64,000 bases of DNA from Diphasiastrum complanatum. Lineage: Eukaryota; Streptophyta; Lycopodiopsida; Lycopodiales; Lycopodiaceae. This document shows, in pieces, positions 11,575 to 24,745 of this stretch (within the stretch, counting starts at the first letter, position 1; every line of letters begins with the position of its first letter). The notes beneath the pieces are model-generated. The model was not told the DNA's origin. It worked only from the letters and a program-made list of their open reading frames with translations, and did no database searches. A program made the translations under genes and the position numbers. The DNA is taken from contig CM055100.1 in assembly GCA_029204225.1 (NCBI GenBank), positions 13,565,352 to 13,629,351 on the forward strand. The letters run 5' to 3'.

Positions 11575-12134
11575 AGTGGAAGGCTCTGATAAGAGTCATG
11601 AGATACATTAGAGCTACAATGGACCAGTTCATTTGCTATGGAGAAGTCAATAACAACAATCTTCATCGGCTCAGTTGATATTTCGATGCAAGTTGGGGAG
11701 GAGATGTAGATATTCATAAATCCAAATATGGATTTACATTCTTCCTATCTCTTGGAACAGTTATGAGAAAACCTCTATTGCTCTTTCATCAACAGAAGTA
11801 GAGTATATTGCTACTTCTCAATCATTGAGAAGCATTTTGGTTGAGAAATTTACTATCAAAATTTGAATCAGCTCACCCCGACAATCATATTTAGTGATAA
11901 CCAGAGTGCCATTGCCTTATCGGCCAACCTAGATTTCACTCTAGGATTAAGCACATTGAGATCCGATATCACTATGTCAGGGGCAAGATTCTTGATAGAG
12001 AGGTAATCTTAACGTACTGCCGAATGCATGACATGGTTGCAGATGTGTTCACCAAGGCATTGAGCATTGATGCACATAACAAACTTTGTGCATTGCTTAG
12101 TCTAAAGATCAAAGTATTCATGGATCCAGATTAA
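11575..12134 (+). pseudogene. RNase H of a second copia lineage
   Basis: With frame changes it reads YFDASWGGDVDIHKSKYGFT, ALSSTEVEYIATSQS, FSDNQSAIALSANLDFHSR, KHIEIRYHYVRGKI and DMVADVFTKALS, the ordered motifs of copia RNase H. It ends in TAA inside the polypurine tract TTAAGGGGAGG. It differs clearly from the VEEGV family. RT and upstream parts are missing, so it is a 3' remnant. Confidence 0.8.
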
Positions 12135-12141
12135 GGGGAGG

Positions 12142-12540
12142 TGTTGGATTTATCTCCTCTACTCTCCTAAATCCCATGTAAATCTAGTTCCATTCATAAT
12201 GCTGCATAATTACTTGCATTGTCACGCAGCTCCACTTTTGAAGACGAGTAAGTAAAAAATTGGCCGACATATCGAGTTTATACGACATATCGGGCTTCGC
12301 CAACATAACGTCCTCGGACGACATATCGGGCTAGACCAACATATTGAAAACCCTCATGCTCACTTTTGTACTGTGTAACTGACTTGACAATGACAGCAGC
12401 CACGACCTTCTTCCAGACGGACAACAGCTTCATGTCATCTTTTGACACTCATTTGAACAAATGTAAATTATATATCTATTGTAATCTATTCAGAAGAAGA
12501 GGCATGAACCAGATCATCTAAGTTGATTATTCATACGCTC
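12142..12540 (+). mobile_element. LTR start of the second copia lineage
   Basis: Begins TGTTGGATTTATC right after the polypurine tract, as expected for a 3' LTR. It holds a short direct repeat (GACATATCGGGCT and variants, about 12263-12335). The right end is not clear; gag of another copia element begins by about 12590. Confidence 0.5.
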
Positions 12541-12589
12541 AGGCGCACATGGACGCTGAGACACCATGGACGAAAGACCCTTGGTTCAA

Positions 12590-13256
12590 CAAGATCAAGT
12601 GAGGTATGACAAAAGAGCTAAGAAAACTCTACACATGATCAAGATGAATATTACCAATGAGCTACTCAAGGAGATTGGTAAGTGCAATTCATCTCGAGAG
12701 GCTTGAGAAACTTTGAAGAAGCTTTATGAATCCAAGTCTACTTCTAGAGTGTTGACTCTAAGAAGACAAATCTATATCAAAGCATAAAAAAGAAAGAAGA
12801 GAGTCCTAATACTTTCTTTTTGAGAGTGAAGACTTTAAGTGATGAGTTAGCTGGAATTGATGAGAGCATCAAGGAAGGAGAGCTTGTTAGAGTTACTCTT
12901 AATGTTTTGTTGGATGCTCATGCTAACATTGTACAAAGTCTTACTATTCAAAAGTCTTTGCCAAGTTTGGTGGATCTTCAAGAGATCTTGATCAATGAGG
13001 AATATAGGCTTCAAGCAAGAGGTGGATCTACACCAACATCTCAAGAGTGAGGAGGCAATGCTCATCAAAGGCAAGTTCAAGGGTAAAAGCAAGGGCAAGT
13101 GGTCTAAAGAACAGGATCATGTTGAGTCTTCTTCTTTTGGTAAGAAGAAAGATAAGTCTAAATTGAAGTGCTTCTATTGTGGCACCAAGGGGCATTTTGC
13201 AAGTGATTGCTACAAGAAGAAGAGAGATCAAGGAGACAAGCAAGGTAATCTAATTC
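12590..13256 (+). pseudogene. Copia gag of non-autonomous element B
   Basis: Reads VRYDKRAKKTLHMIKMNITN, ETLKKLYESKSTSRVLTLRR, KTLSDELAGIDESIKEGEL and a zinc knuckle CFYCGTKGHFASDC (about 13170-13211). It has stops and frameshifts near 12700, 12785 and 13050. The 5' LTR and the first 60 or so gag residues are missing. Confidence 0.8.
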
Positions 13257-13887
13257 TTGATGAGGATGGTGTTGATGTTATGTCACTCATCCATGATCAA
13301 GTTCTCAAGTGTTGAGCTACTTGATGCCAATGTTTGGAGATTGTCAATTTTTTATGAATTCATGGTCATTTTCTTGTGTCAAGTAGATCTTGAAGATAGA
13401 CTAGTGCAACCTACTTGGTTTATGGAGTCATGTGGTGCTGGATTTGCATCATTTATGTACTCACCTACTCATGGATTTCCAAGGTTTGATGGTTTCTTGT
13501 GGCAAGATGGAGATGGAGGCTCATTCATGGAGTTTTATGGTGGAGACATATCAAGAAAGGACAAAGTTGGAGGAGACAAGCAAGCAAATGGTCATCACTC
13601 ACATTTATTGTTTGGTTGTTATAATTTTTCAGAGAGTTCAAAGTTTGAAACATGGAGGAATCATTTCATTCACATTCTATTTGGTTCTTCATGTTATAGT
13701 TATATCTTGATGTGTAAAATTGATGTAAGGAATAGTGAAGCATCTATTTTGGACACTATTCTCTATATCAATTATGAAAGATACTTTAAAACCTTAGAAA
13801 TGAGATCTATACTTAGGATGGAGATCGTTCTAAAGTTGGATCAAAGTTCTATTGTCAAAACTATGCCAAAACTAGTTGAAGAGGGAG

Positions 13888-13892
<5 letters not shown>
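13257..13892 (+). CDS. Filler-frame ORF of non-autonomous copia element B
   Basis: An open frame of about 211 codons following gag, ending KTMPKLVEEGV at the polypurine tract, the same terminal peptide position as pol of the intact family member. It has no RT motif. Recognisable stretches are VDLEDRLVQPTWFMESCGAG, THGFPRFDGFLWQDGDGG and SSKFETWRNHF. The same peptides, with substitutions, occur at 6220-6535 and 51510-51870. Function unknown: an expressed accessory protein or a hitch-hiking spacer are both possible. The start shown is the ORF limit; translation would more likely continue from gag. Confidence 0.45.
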
Positions 13893-14625
<733 letters not shown>

Positions 14626-14714
14626 CGCGTGACAACTAACTTCATCTCCTTGATGCTAGATTGATTAGATCTTGGGTTGAGAATAGGCAAGGAAGGAAAC
14701 CCACTACAAATTGT

Positions 14715-15265
14715 TGAATCTCTGAGTACTTATTTAGATGGAAAGATCAGACTAAGAATAATGATTCATGGGTCAGAATTGAAAGCTTAAGGAATAATTT
14801 CATGTCTTCTCTTTCCCATTTTGAGGACAAAACTAGCTTAAGGGAGGAAGAATGTCATGGCCATATTTTGTTAAGGACATGGAATAGTCCTAATATGGTA
14901 GATCGAGCCCTTTGGTGTTCGAGATTGTCGGTCATGCATAGATTTAATTCCACGTCAAGGTCTGTTTGTGACTAATGACCTTGAGAGGACCCAGACACTC
15001 TAATTGAGACATATGGAGCAGTGCATGTACGTGTGATTGATATAGGCAAGAGGACTGCATGAAGAGAGGTGGCCTATTTGTAGTTAACTTGCATGGGGAT
15101 TACGTCGACAACTTGGTTTTGGGTCACCATTTTCTCTCTTCTCCTCTTGCTTTCACATGGCATGGCTTGGGGGCTAGTTTGTTTTAGGTTTGGTTGGGCA
15201 TTTTGGCTCCATAGTCTCTCTTATTGTGTTCTCCTATCCTCATCTTATGGGTTTTCCCTAGTGGT
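14715..15265 (+). mobile_element. 3' end and LTR of the gypsy-like retrotransposon, copy 2
   Basis: Homologous to 4880-5530. The polypurine tract GCTTAAGGGAGGAAGAA precedes TGTCATGGCC (LTR start 14853). No coding domain is attached. Two fragments with the same internal-to-LTR limits point to a family of large, mostly deleted elements. Confidence 0.65.
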
Positions 15266-15343
15266 CTTTACACCTTTGCTACCTCAAAAGTTCTAGAATC
15301 TTTGAGACCTTTGCGATCTCGAATGTTTGAGAGAGAACACGAG

Positions 15344-15499
<156 letters not shown>

Positions 15500-15514
15500 A
15501 TGTCAATGTAGCTA

Positions 15515-15593
15515 CCTCTAATGGGTCTCCACCTGCCACGGCGGGTGAAGACATTTTTAAAATTTTTCTTTTTGCTGGGTCTCCACCTCTGCG

Positions 15594-15673
<80 letters not shown>

Positions 15674-16995
15674 CTTCGGTACCTTCGCTACCTCGAAAGT
15701 TTTAGAATCTTCGGGTGGAGACCCATCAGAATTTTTTTTAATTTTTTTGTGATGGCCACGTGCTGGGTGAAGGCCCTTTTTTTGTTTTTGTTTTCTTGAT
15801 GGGTCCAATATTTTATTAATTTTTTTTATGGATATAAATGAATAAATATATATGGGCATTTAGATTACATAGAGTATAGTCATTAGTATTTGAAAAAAAA
15901 AAATTAAATGTCAAAATAAATTACAAAATTTTAGAACGAATCATAGTTTGAAAAGCTCAACGTATTCTCTTGTCACTTACCAGTACAATGTTTGCAAATG
16001 CGAGTGTCTTATTACAAACCCTTGTCACTTACGAGTGGAATGTTTGCGAGTAGAAATGATATTCTATTGACTTTTATAGTCAAAATCAATCCATGTCATT
16101 GATCCGTGCCTAGGTTTTCCAGTTGCAGTTTTAGTTAAAACGTCATCAATCCGAGTGTTTATGTCATTCGTTATTGTGGCCTTGATTGACACATAATCAA
16201 TTCGAGTCTAATTAATTTGTTTTTTATACCTGTGCTTTCTTTATGGACCACGTCATCTATCCAAGTATCGGGTCGACCTCTGTAGTCATCTATAAATTCG
16301 GACTTGTTGCAAATTCATTTTCGTAGTTTTTTTCAGGTCGCGCGTGCTGGTGGAGACCCATCCAAAATAAATTAAATTTTTTTTTGATGGGTCTGCACCC
16401 CATAATAAAATTTTGATTGGTCTCCACCAGCGCGCCCCACCCGCGTACGCGGGTGGAGGTTCATCAAAAAAAAAATTCTAATGTTTGGACTCCACCAATA
16501 AAATGGTTGGTCTCCGCCCGCCGCGGCCGGACGGAGCCGGTGGAGACTCATCAGAAAAAAATTTCAAAAAAAGTTTGATGTGTCTCCACGGCAGATGGAT
16601 ACCCGTTGAATTTTTTTTTTGGAAACTTTTCGATCATCTTCGATTTTCTACATACATTCAGGAGAAAAAATTGCAAAAGAAAAGTTTGATAGGTCTCCAT
16701 CCGCCGCGGCGGGTGGAGACCCATAGTAAAATTGTGAAAAAAAAAGTGTTATGATCGGTCTCCAACGGGTGGGCTCGACCCCACTAACTATCTTTAGACG
16801 TCTACTATTTGATGAAGCATACTCAACTTGACTTGACTCGACAACTCAACTCAACTCATCTTAACTCGACTCCACAATTTTCTCTCTACTCCACGACCTC
16901 ACTTGACCCGCCGATTCGACTCGACTCGACCTAACCTGATTCAATGTTCTAATGAGTCTCCACCCACCACGGCAGGTAGAGACCCATCAGACCAC
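15515..16995. repeat. Cluster of dispersed palindromes with core GGTCTCCACC...GGTGGAGACC
   Basis: At least ten full or half copies of a palindromic consensus: GATGGGTCTCCACC, a GC-rich centre (CGCCGCGGCG or a variant), then the inverse. Fullest copies are at about 16695-16725, 16418-16472, 16501-16545 and 16949-16990; half copies at 15517, 15577, 15712, 16352 and 16552. Copies are separated by A- or T-rich runs. There is no coding capacity. They look like a fold-back or satellite-derived family. Confidence 0.7.
15596..15671. repeat. (GA)n microsatellite
   Basis: About 76 bases of uninterrupted GA, starting directly inside a half copy of the GGTCTCCACC palindrome (CTCCACCTCTGCGGCGAGAG). Confidence 0.97.
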
Positions 16996-17235
16996 ATTTT
17001 GTCTTCAAAAAAATTCAGATGGCCCATTAAAAAAATCTTTAAAAAATGATGTTCTAACTTGACTCAGCCTGACTAACTATTTTTATATGTCTACTATCCG
17101 ATGAAGCATACTCAACTTGACTTAACTCGACAACTCGACTCAACTCGTCTTAGGTCAACCGACCCGCCGCTCTGATCCCCCCACTCCACCCGTCTCCACT
17201 TGACCCGACTCGCCGTTCCGATCCCCTCTCCACTC
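16780..17235. repeat. Approximate 290-bp tandem repeat with ACTCG-rich content
   Basis: The block GACTAACTAT...GTCTACTAT...GATGAAGCATACTCAACTTGACTTGACTCGACAACTC at about 16780-16870 recurs at about 17068-17150. Each is followed by degenerate ACTCGACTC/GACCCGCC tracts. One palindrome copy (16949) lies inside the first unit. Confidence 0.6.
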
Positions 17236-17239
17236 AACC

Positions 17240-17715
17240 TGACCCTGTGAAAAAACTAGCAAGTACACACGTGTGAAGAAACCACAAATGGGTTAATGAC
17301 CTTCCCTAAGCTTTGTGATAGCACCTAGATGACAATTAGAGTGAAATTCACAATCTAACACTAGAATCCAAGGCTAGATCACAATTTATAATGCAAGAAC
17401 AATTTGAAGAGGTCTTGAGGATTTTCCATCAAGCTAGTCTATCCTCTATTTGCATGCATTTTGATGGATCCAATGCTTTGATTAGTGTTAAAACTTTGCT
17501 CTCTCGACTTTGATTGTACAAGAGGTTGTGGTTCACACGTGTGAAGTCTCTTTGATCATTTACACTATGCTTTAGATTGCTCTTGCTTACATATCAAGAT
17601 AGGATCAATTCTAGCTTGCATTTGGTGATAGAATTGTTGATAGTAATGCAACCAATCACTCTTGTGGATTGATTAAATCCATTTATGATCCTAATTGTAC
17701 TTTCTTTCATAGTTA
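17240..17715 (+). mobile_element. Diverged copia LTR relic
   Basis: Contains two CACACGTGTG palindromes (17266-17275, 17534-17543) and a right part (CAATCACTCTTGTGGATTG, about 17650) aligning with 7400-7450 of the LTR at 6716-7461. No PBS or coding sequence follows. Confidence 0.5.
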
Positions 17716-17880
17716 ACAAACACAACTATAGTGACGTTTGTGATCTTTGATGATATTTTCATCATCATTAAAATAGAATATACATATTGTTGGATTTTTG
17801 TGATGGCATTACCAACAAAGGATTCCCGACCCTCTCATTTTATGATTCATTTAAAAATTATACAAAAATATTTCATTCTC

Positions 17881-17934
<54 letters not shown>

Positions 17935-18268
17935 ACTTGCCTGCATGAGTATGTATTTATCACTATCGTTTTCCATGGTAGTCACATGGAAAAATGAGAT
18001 GCTTGATGGTGCATGTAAGTTCTTTTTTGCCTTGGAAAAAACTTCTTCATAAATTGGTAAGACTTTATTGAGTGTGTGGGTATATTTTATGAAGTTGGGT
18101 TGAAAAATGGTTTTGAGAGCAATGGAGCTCATATGTTGCCCGTGTAGGCCTTATATAGCAAGGCAACCCAAAGGGAGCAAAAAAACAATAGACCAATATT
18201 TTAATCTCAATAGTACGTCTCCATCATCTTCTCCAATCTCTCCTTGGATTCTGCTTCACCTCTCTCCC

Positions 18269-18323
<55 letters not shown>

Positions 18324-18590
18324 TTCGAGGATGGATGGATGATCTGACGTTCAAATTATTGTGTGCAAAAGATTTCGTCCTCATTCTCTGTCCTGAATTT
18401 CTTCTTCCCCCAATTTTCGATAAAGAGCGAAACTAAATGCAGATGCAGCTAGCGCAGCAGATTGGATATTAATATCAGCTCATGCATTGCATTGCACAAT
18501 CAGGCAGCATTGCTACAGCTATTTCAAACGGCTACGCCACAGAAGGTGGTGATTAGTCGTAACTTTGCTTGTTATGTTCCTTCCTGGTAT
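17716..18590. repeat. Non-coding stretch with (GA)n and (CT)n microsatellites
   Basis: GA run 17884-17931 and CT run about 18275-18319. The rest is unassigned. Serine/leucine and arginine/glutamate repeat frames come from these runs. Confidence 0.8.
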
Positions 18591-19200
18591 GAATGTATGA
18601 ATGTTCATCCATGGAAGCTAGGCTAATAAGCTATTTCACGAAATTTTTTGAGATGTGCGTTTTCTCTACTGATGTTTCGAGCATTTGTGAGCTATTTGCA
18701 AGAATTTGCTTGTTTTGTTGTTGCATGTATGTATGTATGTATGAGTGATCCATGAATACTAAGCTCAGAGCTGTTTCACACTTGTTTTCTGTCTTCTGTC
18801 GTTTCAAAAATTCGGGAGCCATTTTGTTTCAAAAATTTATTCTTCGTGTTGTTGCTCTTGTTCTTGTTTATTGCGGTGAATGTTTGTTTCTTGTATGTGT
18901 GTATGATCATCCATGAAACCTAAGATAAGAGCTGTTTCACAAACTTGGTGAGGCTCGTTTTGTCTGCTGCCATTTCAAAAATTTGTGAGCCATTTTGTTT
19001 CAATACTTTGCAAGGTATTTTCAAGAATTTGTTTCTCTTGTTGTTGCTCTTGCTCTTTTTATGGTGAAGGTTTGTGTTTTGCATTTCTGTATGTATGTAT
19101 GACCATCCATGAAAGCTAAACTAAGCGTGTATTTTGGTCTTCTGTCGTTTTAGAAATTTGTATTCTGGTTGTTGCTCTTGCTCTTGTTGATTATGGTGAG
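18590..19200. repeat. Degenerate tandem repeat, four units of about 145-195 bp
   Basis: Units share CATCCATGAAANCTAAG (near 18606, 18749, 18910, 19106), TTCAAAAATT...GAGCCATTTTGTTTC and TTGTTGCTCTTGCTCTTG, each with a GTATGTATG tract. No frame is conserved across units, so this is a minisatellite-like array. Confidence 0.7.
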
Positions 19201-22200
19201 GATTTGTTTGTTAGTCGTTTATTGCACTTTTTGAACTGCAACAGATACATAGCCTAGCCACATTAGCCTTCCTTCCGTTGCTATGAGAATGATTAATTTA
19301 ACAGCGAGGAGATGCTTTCAGCTGGAGGCCTTGGACTCCCAGGCACCTTACAGAGCAGAACAGACGTGGAAAACGCAAATGTCCTTTTTCATTCGTTCTC
19401 TTTTCAAAAGGTATAAGCTACACAGCCTTTTTTCTTTCTTGTTCATACTCACAGCCTGTTCCTGGTCACTACATTGTTGGAATAATGACGACTCATTTCA
19501 GCAATCGCGCACATTTGAATGCATAAAAAATGGAAGTTTTGGTATACTGGCTGGTGCACTTCCTTGTGGCATCTCTAGTGCTTCAAATCACTAGCTCTAC
19601 TTCTGCAACTTTAGCATCTTCACTCAATAGCTTCTGACTCAGAAGTATAGCTACTATGATGGACGTGTGAATGAGGCTAGTTCACAAGTGTTATGTGTCA
19701 ATAAGAATCCATAATACAGCCACAGATCTTGTCATTTTCATAGTCATGGTGGTCATATGGCATCTTTGTTTAAACATTCATAACCGTTTTAAAAGTCTTT
19801 GTTTCCCCTCAATTAGGGAGACAACTGGGACAGGTTTTACCTTTTCCCTTGTGAAAGTGGGCTTAATTATACTAGCTATTCTCACATGGATATCGTCCGT
19901 GAAAAAGAGGACCAATCTTGTCACAGTGAACTCCACTCAGACTGCACATTTTCAAATTTCTATTACTTCCTAGTTTGGTGTCCTCTAACGAGCAATTCTG
20001 GTCAACGAGAGAAGCTCTCCATATAGGGGTCGTGGTCCAGTCCTGTGCAGCTCAACGTAAGCATTTTTCAACATTTGAGATTTCAAAAAGTTCAAAGCAT
20101 AAGTTTTTTGACCTTGCATTCATTTTCCAGTACAGATTGAGAATCTGTAGAGCCCTATCCTTGTATTGGTATGATTAGTGGTCAGAGCATTAAATGATTT
20201 ACAGGGGCGCTACAAATCTGAAATACATGATCATAACGTCTTAGCATATTAATTTCTACTTTGTGTAAGAACATGATATAGCACAAAGATCATACATCAG
20301 CTTGTAAAAGTCTGAAATTGTCACAATTTATAAAATTTTAGTCGAGTTGGACCATGTGGTCACACCCGCATGCGGTATTAGCATGTGTGTTGCATCCTAG
20401 TATGGGATAGGATGTATATGCATTGTGCTATTGCATGGGTCTTAGCTACTATGGGTTACGGGTACCTACATGCACTGGACATGCATGGGAGTTTGGCATG
20501 GACCGATAGTATGCTTACATGTGAATTTAGTGCATGGGTAGGTGAGATAGGCTCTACGCTCTATATATACCCTCTCCCGTGTCCATGAGAATCATGGAGA
20601 GTCTTGCGGCCATTAGGGACTATGAAGCTCTTCTCTTGTGATATACCTATCTCCTATCTCGATTTGGAGTCTTGGGGACATTTCATATATGCTGCAAAAC
20701 ATATGATCGGTTTAGAAGACTATATGCGATTCTAAAAAATATGATGTAACTTCAAATGTCATACATGCAAAACCTTGGTTACATCTATGGGCATTAATAT
20801 TTATCAGATTGATGTTGCCACATCGCTGGAGGCCAAATTTGCGATTTCCTCAAATGTATCACATCAGTGATAGTGCGTAGTTCGAAGAGTGACTTAGAAA
20901 TTTTCTGTTCTTGCAATCATTGTGATTCATAAATGTGGATGGTGGCTTGTCAAGGATTATTTCAGGCGATTACCGTGATTGGCCTCCTGCAAAACATCAA
21001 ACTCACGAAACAGCCTGCTACTCATTCGCTGTGTATGTGTATACTGTATACTTGGCCCTTGCACATGTGCAGGAGATTGTGCGAGATGGCATATGGCTGA
21101 CCATACACCTTGGCAGCACTATGCATGTGGCTGCAACACTGGTCTGCAACGTCTCATCTTCAAATCTTCAGTATCTAATAGAATTGGATCTAATCCTCAT
21201 CATATCAATCATAGGCCTACTTGCAACCTTCTGTAGTTACTAGTCTGAAGGGTGGCAGCAGAAGGAGTAGCTGGACTTGTAGGAGCTAGAGCACAAGCTG
21301 CACGAGAATACTCACCCACTTCGTCATGAAAAGAAAGTTAGCTTGTTTCTAAATCATTTCAGTGAACTGTTTTTATCAAGATTATAGTTCCTTAATTTAA
21401 GAAAGAACTCATGCCAGCTTGGATGTATATTCTTGCTGCCCTATGCAACATTGATCTACAATGATAAGGCAATTTGAAGTTCCACAAACTCTTGAGGATA
21501 ACAATGACCACTTTGGCTAGATGAAATTCTCGAGAAAATTCAAGAGGCAAATCACAAATCCCACATCCAGATGTTTCATCTTCTCTAACACAACCCCTAC
21601 AACAAAAAAAATCCACAACAAGAGTCGGGTTGGATCATGTGGAGAAGTTGAGAAACTAACTCTTGTGACTGTTCTGTGTACACAAGTGTGTTACTGCTTT
21701 GGGAATCAAGCCTCCTTCAAAGTTTTCAGAAGTGGGAAAGTGGCTGCACAAGAGAAATTGTTATTAAACCCGTATGTCTCAAATGTCAATAACCAGTCTG
21801 CAGAAGAGTTTTGGTTCATTTTGTGCATGTTTTCTTGTCCGGATTATATTTTTTTGAAAATAGTAATGATTTTTATGTGATGTATCTGTCTTTTGATGCC
21901 AAGGGCGTCATAGCTTGTCACTTATAAACAATCTAGCAACCATTCTAGCACTTATTTACTCTTGAAAATATCTGAATCTAAGAAGGCAGCACAATTGAGG
22001 TCAATAAATGGCTGTGACTTGTGAAGCAGGTTAAAAACTTTTTAAGGCCATATAGGTATTTTCAACTCCTTTGAGGTTCATTAGAGGCGATTCGGAGGCC
22101 GTTGCAGATCTTACACACCCAAACAAGTAAATAGCTATTAATGAATGAAGTTATCTGCAATTGATTGCAGTCATAGGAGAGTCTGCCCACTTCTACAAAG

Positions 22201-22700
22201 TGCAGATCCTACATAGACTGGATTAAAAGCAACAATTGGGAAGCAAATTGAATTTGAAGCAGCAGATGACAAGCTAGTCAAATCACTCGTGAAGGTACCA
22301 AGGTAGTCATGCATGAAATTGCACTGCACAGTACTAATCTTTTGAATATTTCTTGAAGTTTGTGCAAATAAGTCAAAGCAAGCATTACTACAAAATGTGG
22401 TTTGAGAGAGAACAATAAAATAGGTGGAATTAGGTACATTATTCTAGTTCTGTGGGATATAATTACAGGCGAAGAGACTAGACTACCAGAGAATAAGAGA
22501 CAAGAGAGTACAACAAGAACATTGAAAAGCACAACTTTGTATCAATAGAGACAATATGAGATCTCATAGTATGGATGGCAAAAGTACAAGCGAGGCTTGG
22601 GAAATTGAGAGTAATGTTTGAAACTACTAATGCATCTAGGGTTTTGTAGTTTGAGAAATGAGTTACTTTCACTCAGGATGAGTGTGAGAGCATTATTGAT
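19201..22700. other. Unassigned 3.5-kb region; one LTR-like promoter block
   Basis: Only short frames without recognisable domains. At about 20340-20700 a block with a TATA box (CTCTATATATACC, near 20560), a pyrimidine-rich leader and repeated CATGCATGG-type words resembles an LTR or promoter, but no matching second copy or coding region is seen here. I cannot exclude exons of an unrecognised gene at 19283-21240. Confidence 0.35.
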
Positions 22701-22707
22701 GACTTGA

Positions 22708-23605
22708 TCAAAGCGAAAGATGTTTAGCATTTGTGGGAGAGAAAGTGACATGTTTTGTCCTTGTTCCAATTATGTTGAATAGTATATTGTAGAAGTTAGT
22801 TGGCAGCCTAGGCTGCTCAGAAAGGGGCTGTTGTCTCGCCTTCTTCCTACCCACTGAATCATCATAGATTTGAGCATATCTGAGAGCTTGATCTAGGGTA
22901 GTAGGTGAGTTTATCTGGACCTCTACTTTATATTCATCTTTAAGGCCACGAACAAATCCTCTTGAATTTCTGATAGTCATCCATGTTTTTTATCTTTAAA
23001 ATTGCTTCTCAATACTGCGAGATATAATGGATTAAGGATTTGTCCATTACTGTCTTCTCCCAGGCTTCCCAGGCTCTATCAAGTTCATTTTCTGGTAGAA
23101 ACTCTCTTAGGAACGCTTCTTCAAAAGCCTTCCATGACCGGGGAGTCTGCCCCGTCTCCCGGAGGTTTAACCACCACTTATAGGCCATGGGCCCTAGGGA
23201 AAGACTGGCCTCAATAGCTTGCGAATGGTTAGGGGTCTGTTTAAGAGCATGTATGTTCTTCCATTTGCTGAGGAAGGTATGTAGAATATCTGTGTTTCTA
23301 TCCTTCTCTTCCCCAATAAAAGTAGGAGGCTTTAAGTCTTTAAAGACACTGGGATGAGACCGAATAGGCTCACCTGAAACTGATAGAAGTGGTGAAGGGG
23401 ACAACTGAGAAGTGGAAGGAAGGCTTCCTTTCTCAGAGCTCAAAATTAGACCTTTGAGTTCGGCGAACGAGTCGTCCACACTGGATTTGAAATTGGCTAG
23501 AGCCAGTTTCAATTTATCCACCTCTGTTACCAAGTGGAGATACTGCTCCTTGGTAACCAAATCGTCAAGCTCTTCGGCGAATTGTTCTTGTTCCTCCACC
23601 TCCAT
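22708..23605 (-). pseudogene. Ty3/gypsy gag (capsid domain), frameshifted
   Basis: The ATG at 23605 opens a 198-codon frame: acidic coiled N-terminus (EEQEQFAEELDDLVTKEQY) and then the retrotrans_gag core (TFLSKWKNIHALKQTP, SLGPMAYKWWLNLRETGQTP, SWKAFEEAFLREFLP). It continues in another frame (22980-22708) as GFVRGLKDEYKVEVQINSP and LDQALRYAQIYD. Role in the family: virus-like-particle shell. The expected zinc knuckles do not follow on this strand; knuckle-like sequence lies next door on plus (23886). Confidence 0.82.
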
Positions 23606-23805
23606 AGGTTCTTTCCCTTTACTGAACTTCAGAGTTTATGTTTCTAATTCATCGATGCCTCTTGTCGGGGATCGATTAGGTCCCTGAGAAATGGTCATTT
23701 TCCGAAATAGAAAAAGAGTGTCTGTTGTTCCTTCTTAAAAAAAAGTCAAAAAGACTAATTACAACTGTTCAAAAGAGGGAAAAGAAACTTAGCTCTTTCT
23801 GAGGA

Positions 23806-24745
23806 TTGGACTTCCAGAGAGAGTCTATCCAAAGCTCAATGCCTGGTCAGCTATTCCCTGGTCAGGTACATCATAGATTAAAAAACACTTGGTGCCCTCA
23901 TTGTCGAGGTGCACACACTGGTAACGAATGCCCATCCTATCAACCCGTTTCTGATAATTCCCTGATCAAATGTGAAATCTGTGATTTTATGGGCCATTCA
24001 TCCTTTTATTGCTACTGCAACCCACGATACAACAATCGAGAACAGATAGGAGGACACTATTAGCCTCCTAGACCTCAATTTGTTTCCAGACCTCCACAAA
24101 ATCAATATCATCCGCGAAACAATCCACCGGTTAAGATTCAAGAGCTACCTAGGCAATCCACTTAGCAATACCTGCCTCAACTAGCTCTCTTAGGTCCACT
24201 TCCTAGAGGACCACCCGAACGAGGACATCAACAAAATCGAACCAATAAAGCCCCAGTTTAGACTCATTTTGTTGACCACTCGTCTGATGCTTCATATAGC
24301 ATAGATAACACATACCACACTGGACATTATGCACCTTATCAAAAAGATACCTCATGTTCCTGTCCAGGAGATGAGTATCCAAACCATCCAGAAAATCTAG
24401 AGGATGCTAGCCATCCAAGATGGCTACGCAGTTGCCCTAGGGCCAATGAGCAACAAATGTTTCATCTATAGCGAAACAGGACATTTCATAGTTGATTGTA
24501 AAGACAAAAACCAATACCATGCCGAATGCCCAAAATGTGTTTGAAAACACAGTTTCAAAGATTGTCCAAAACAATCAAACAAGATCCTACCTGTGCGTCA
24601 TGTTTGTTACACAAAGCTCAACAACAACACACACACTTAGACAATCCTGCTGACCATACGGGAAGTCCCTTGACAACTTCCACGATCCCTAGAGATTATC
24701 CAGATCCACTAGTGGAAGTTGGAACAAAGGCGATACCATGAAATC
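23806..24745 (+). pseudogene. Gag zinc-knuckle and proline/glutamine-rich linker fragment
   Basis: CPHCRGAHTGNEC and CEICDFMGHSSFYC (about 23890-24010) are CCHC-type knuckles. A P/Q/R-rich linker follows, then decayed knuckle-like sequences near 24450-24570 (ETGHFIVDC, KHSFKDCPKQ). Several stops interrupt it. It sits head-to-head with the minus-strand gypsy capsid and may be the missing knuckle part of the same gag, displaced by inversion. Confidence 0.5.

Noticed and set aside
19283-21243. A lineage-specific host gene
   Set aside because: Only short frames with no shared domain, weak splice signals, no repeat-independent evidence; left as unassigned.
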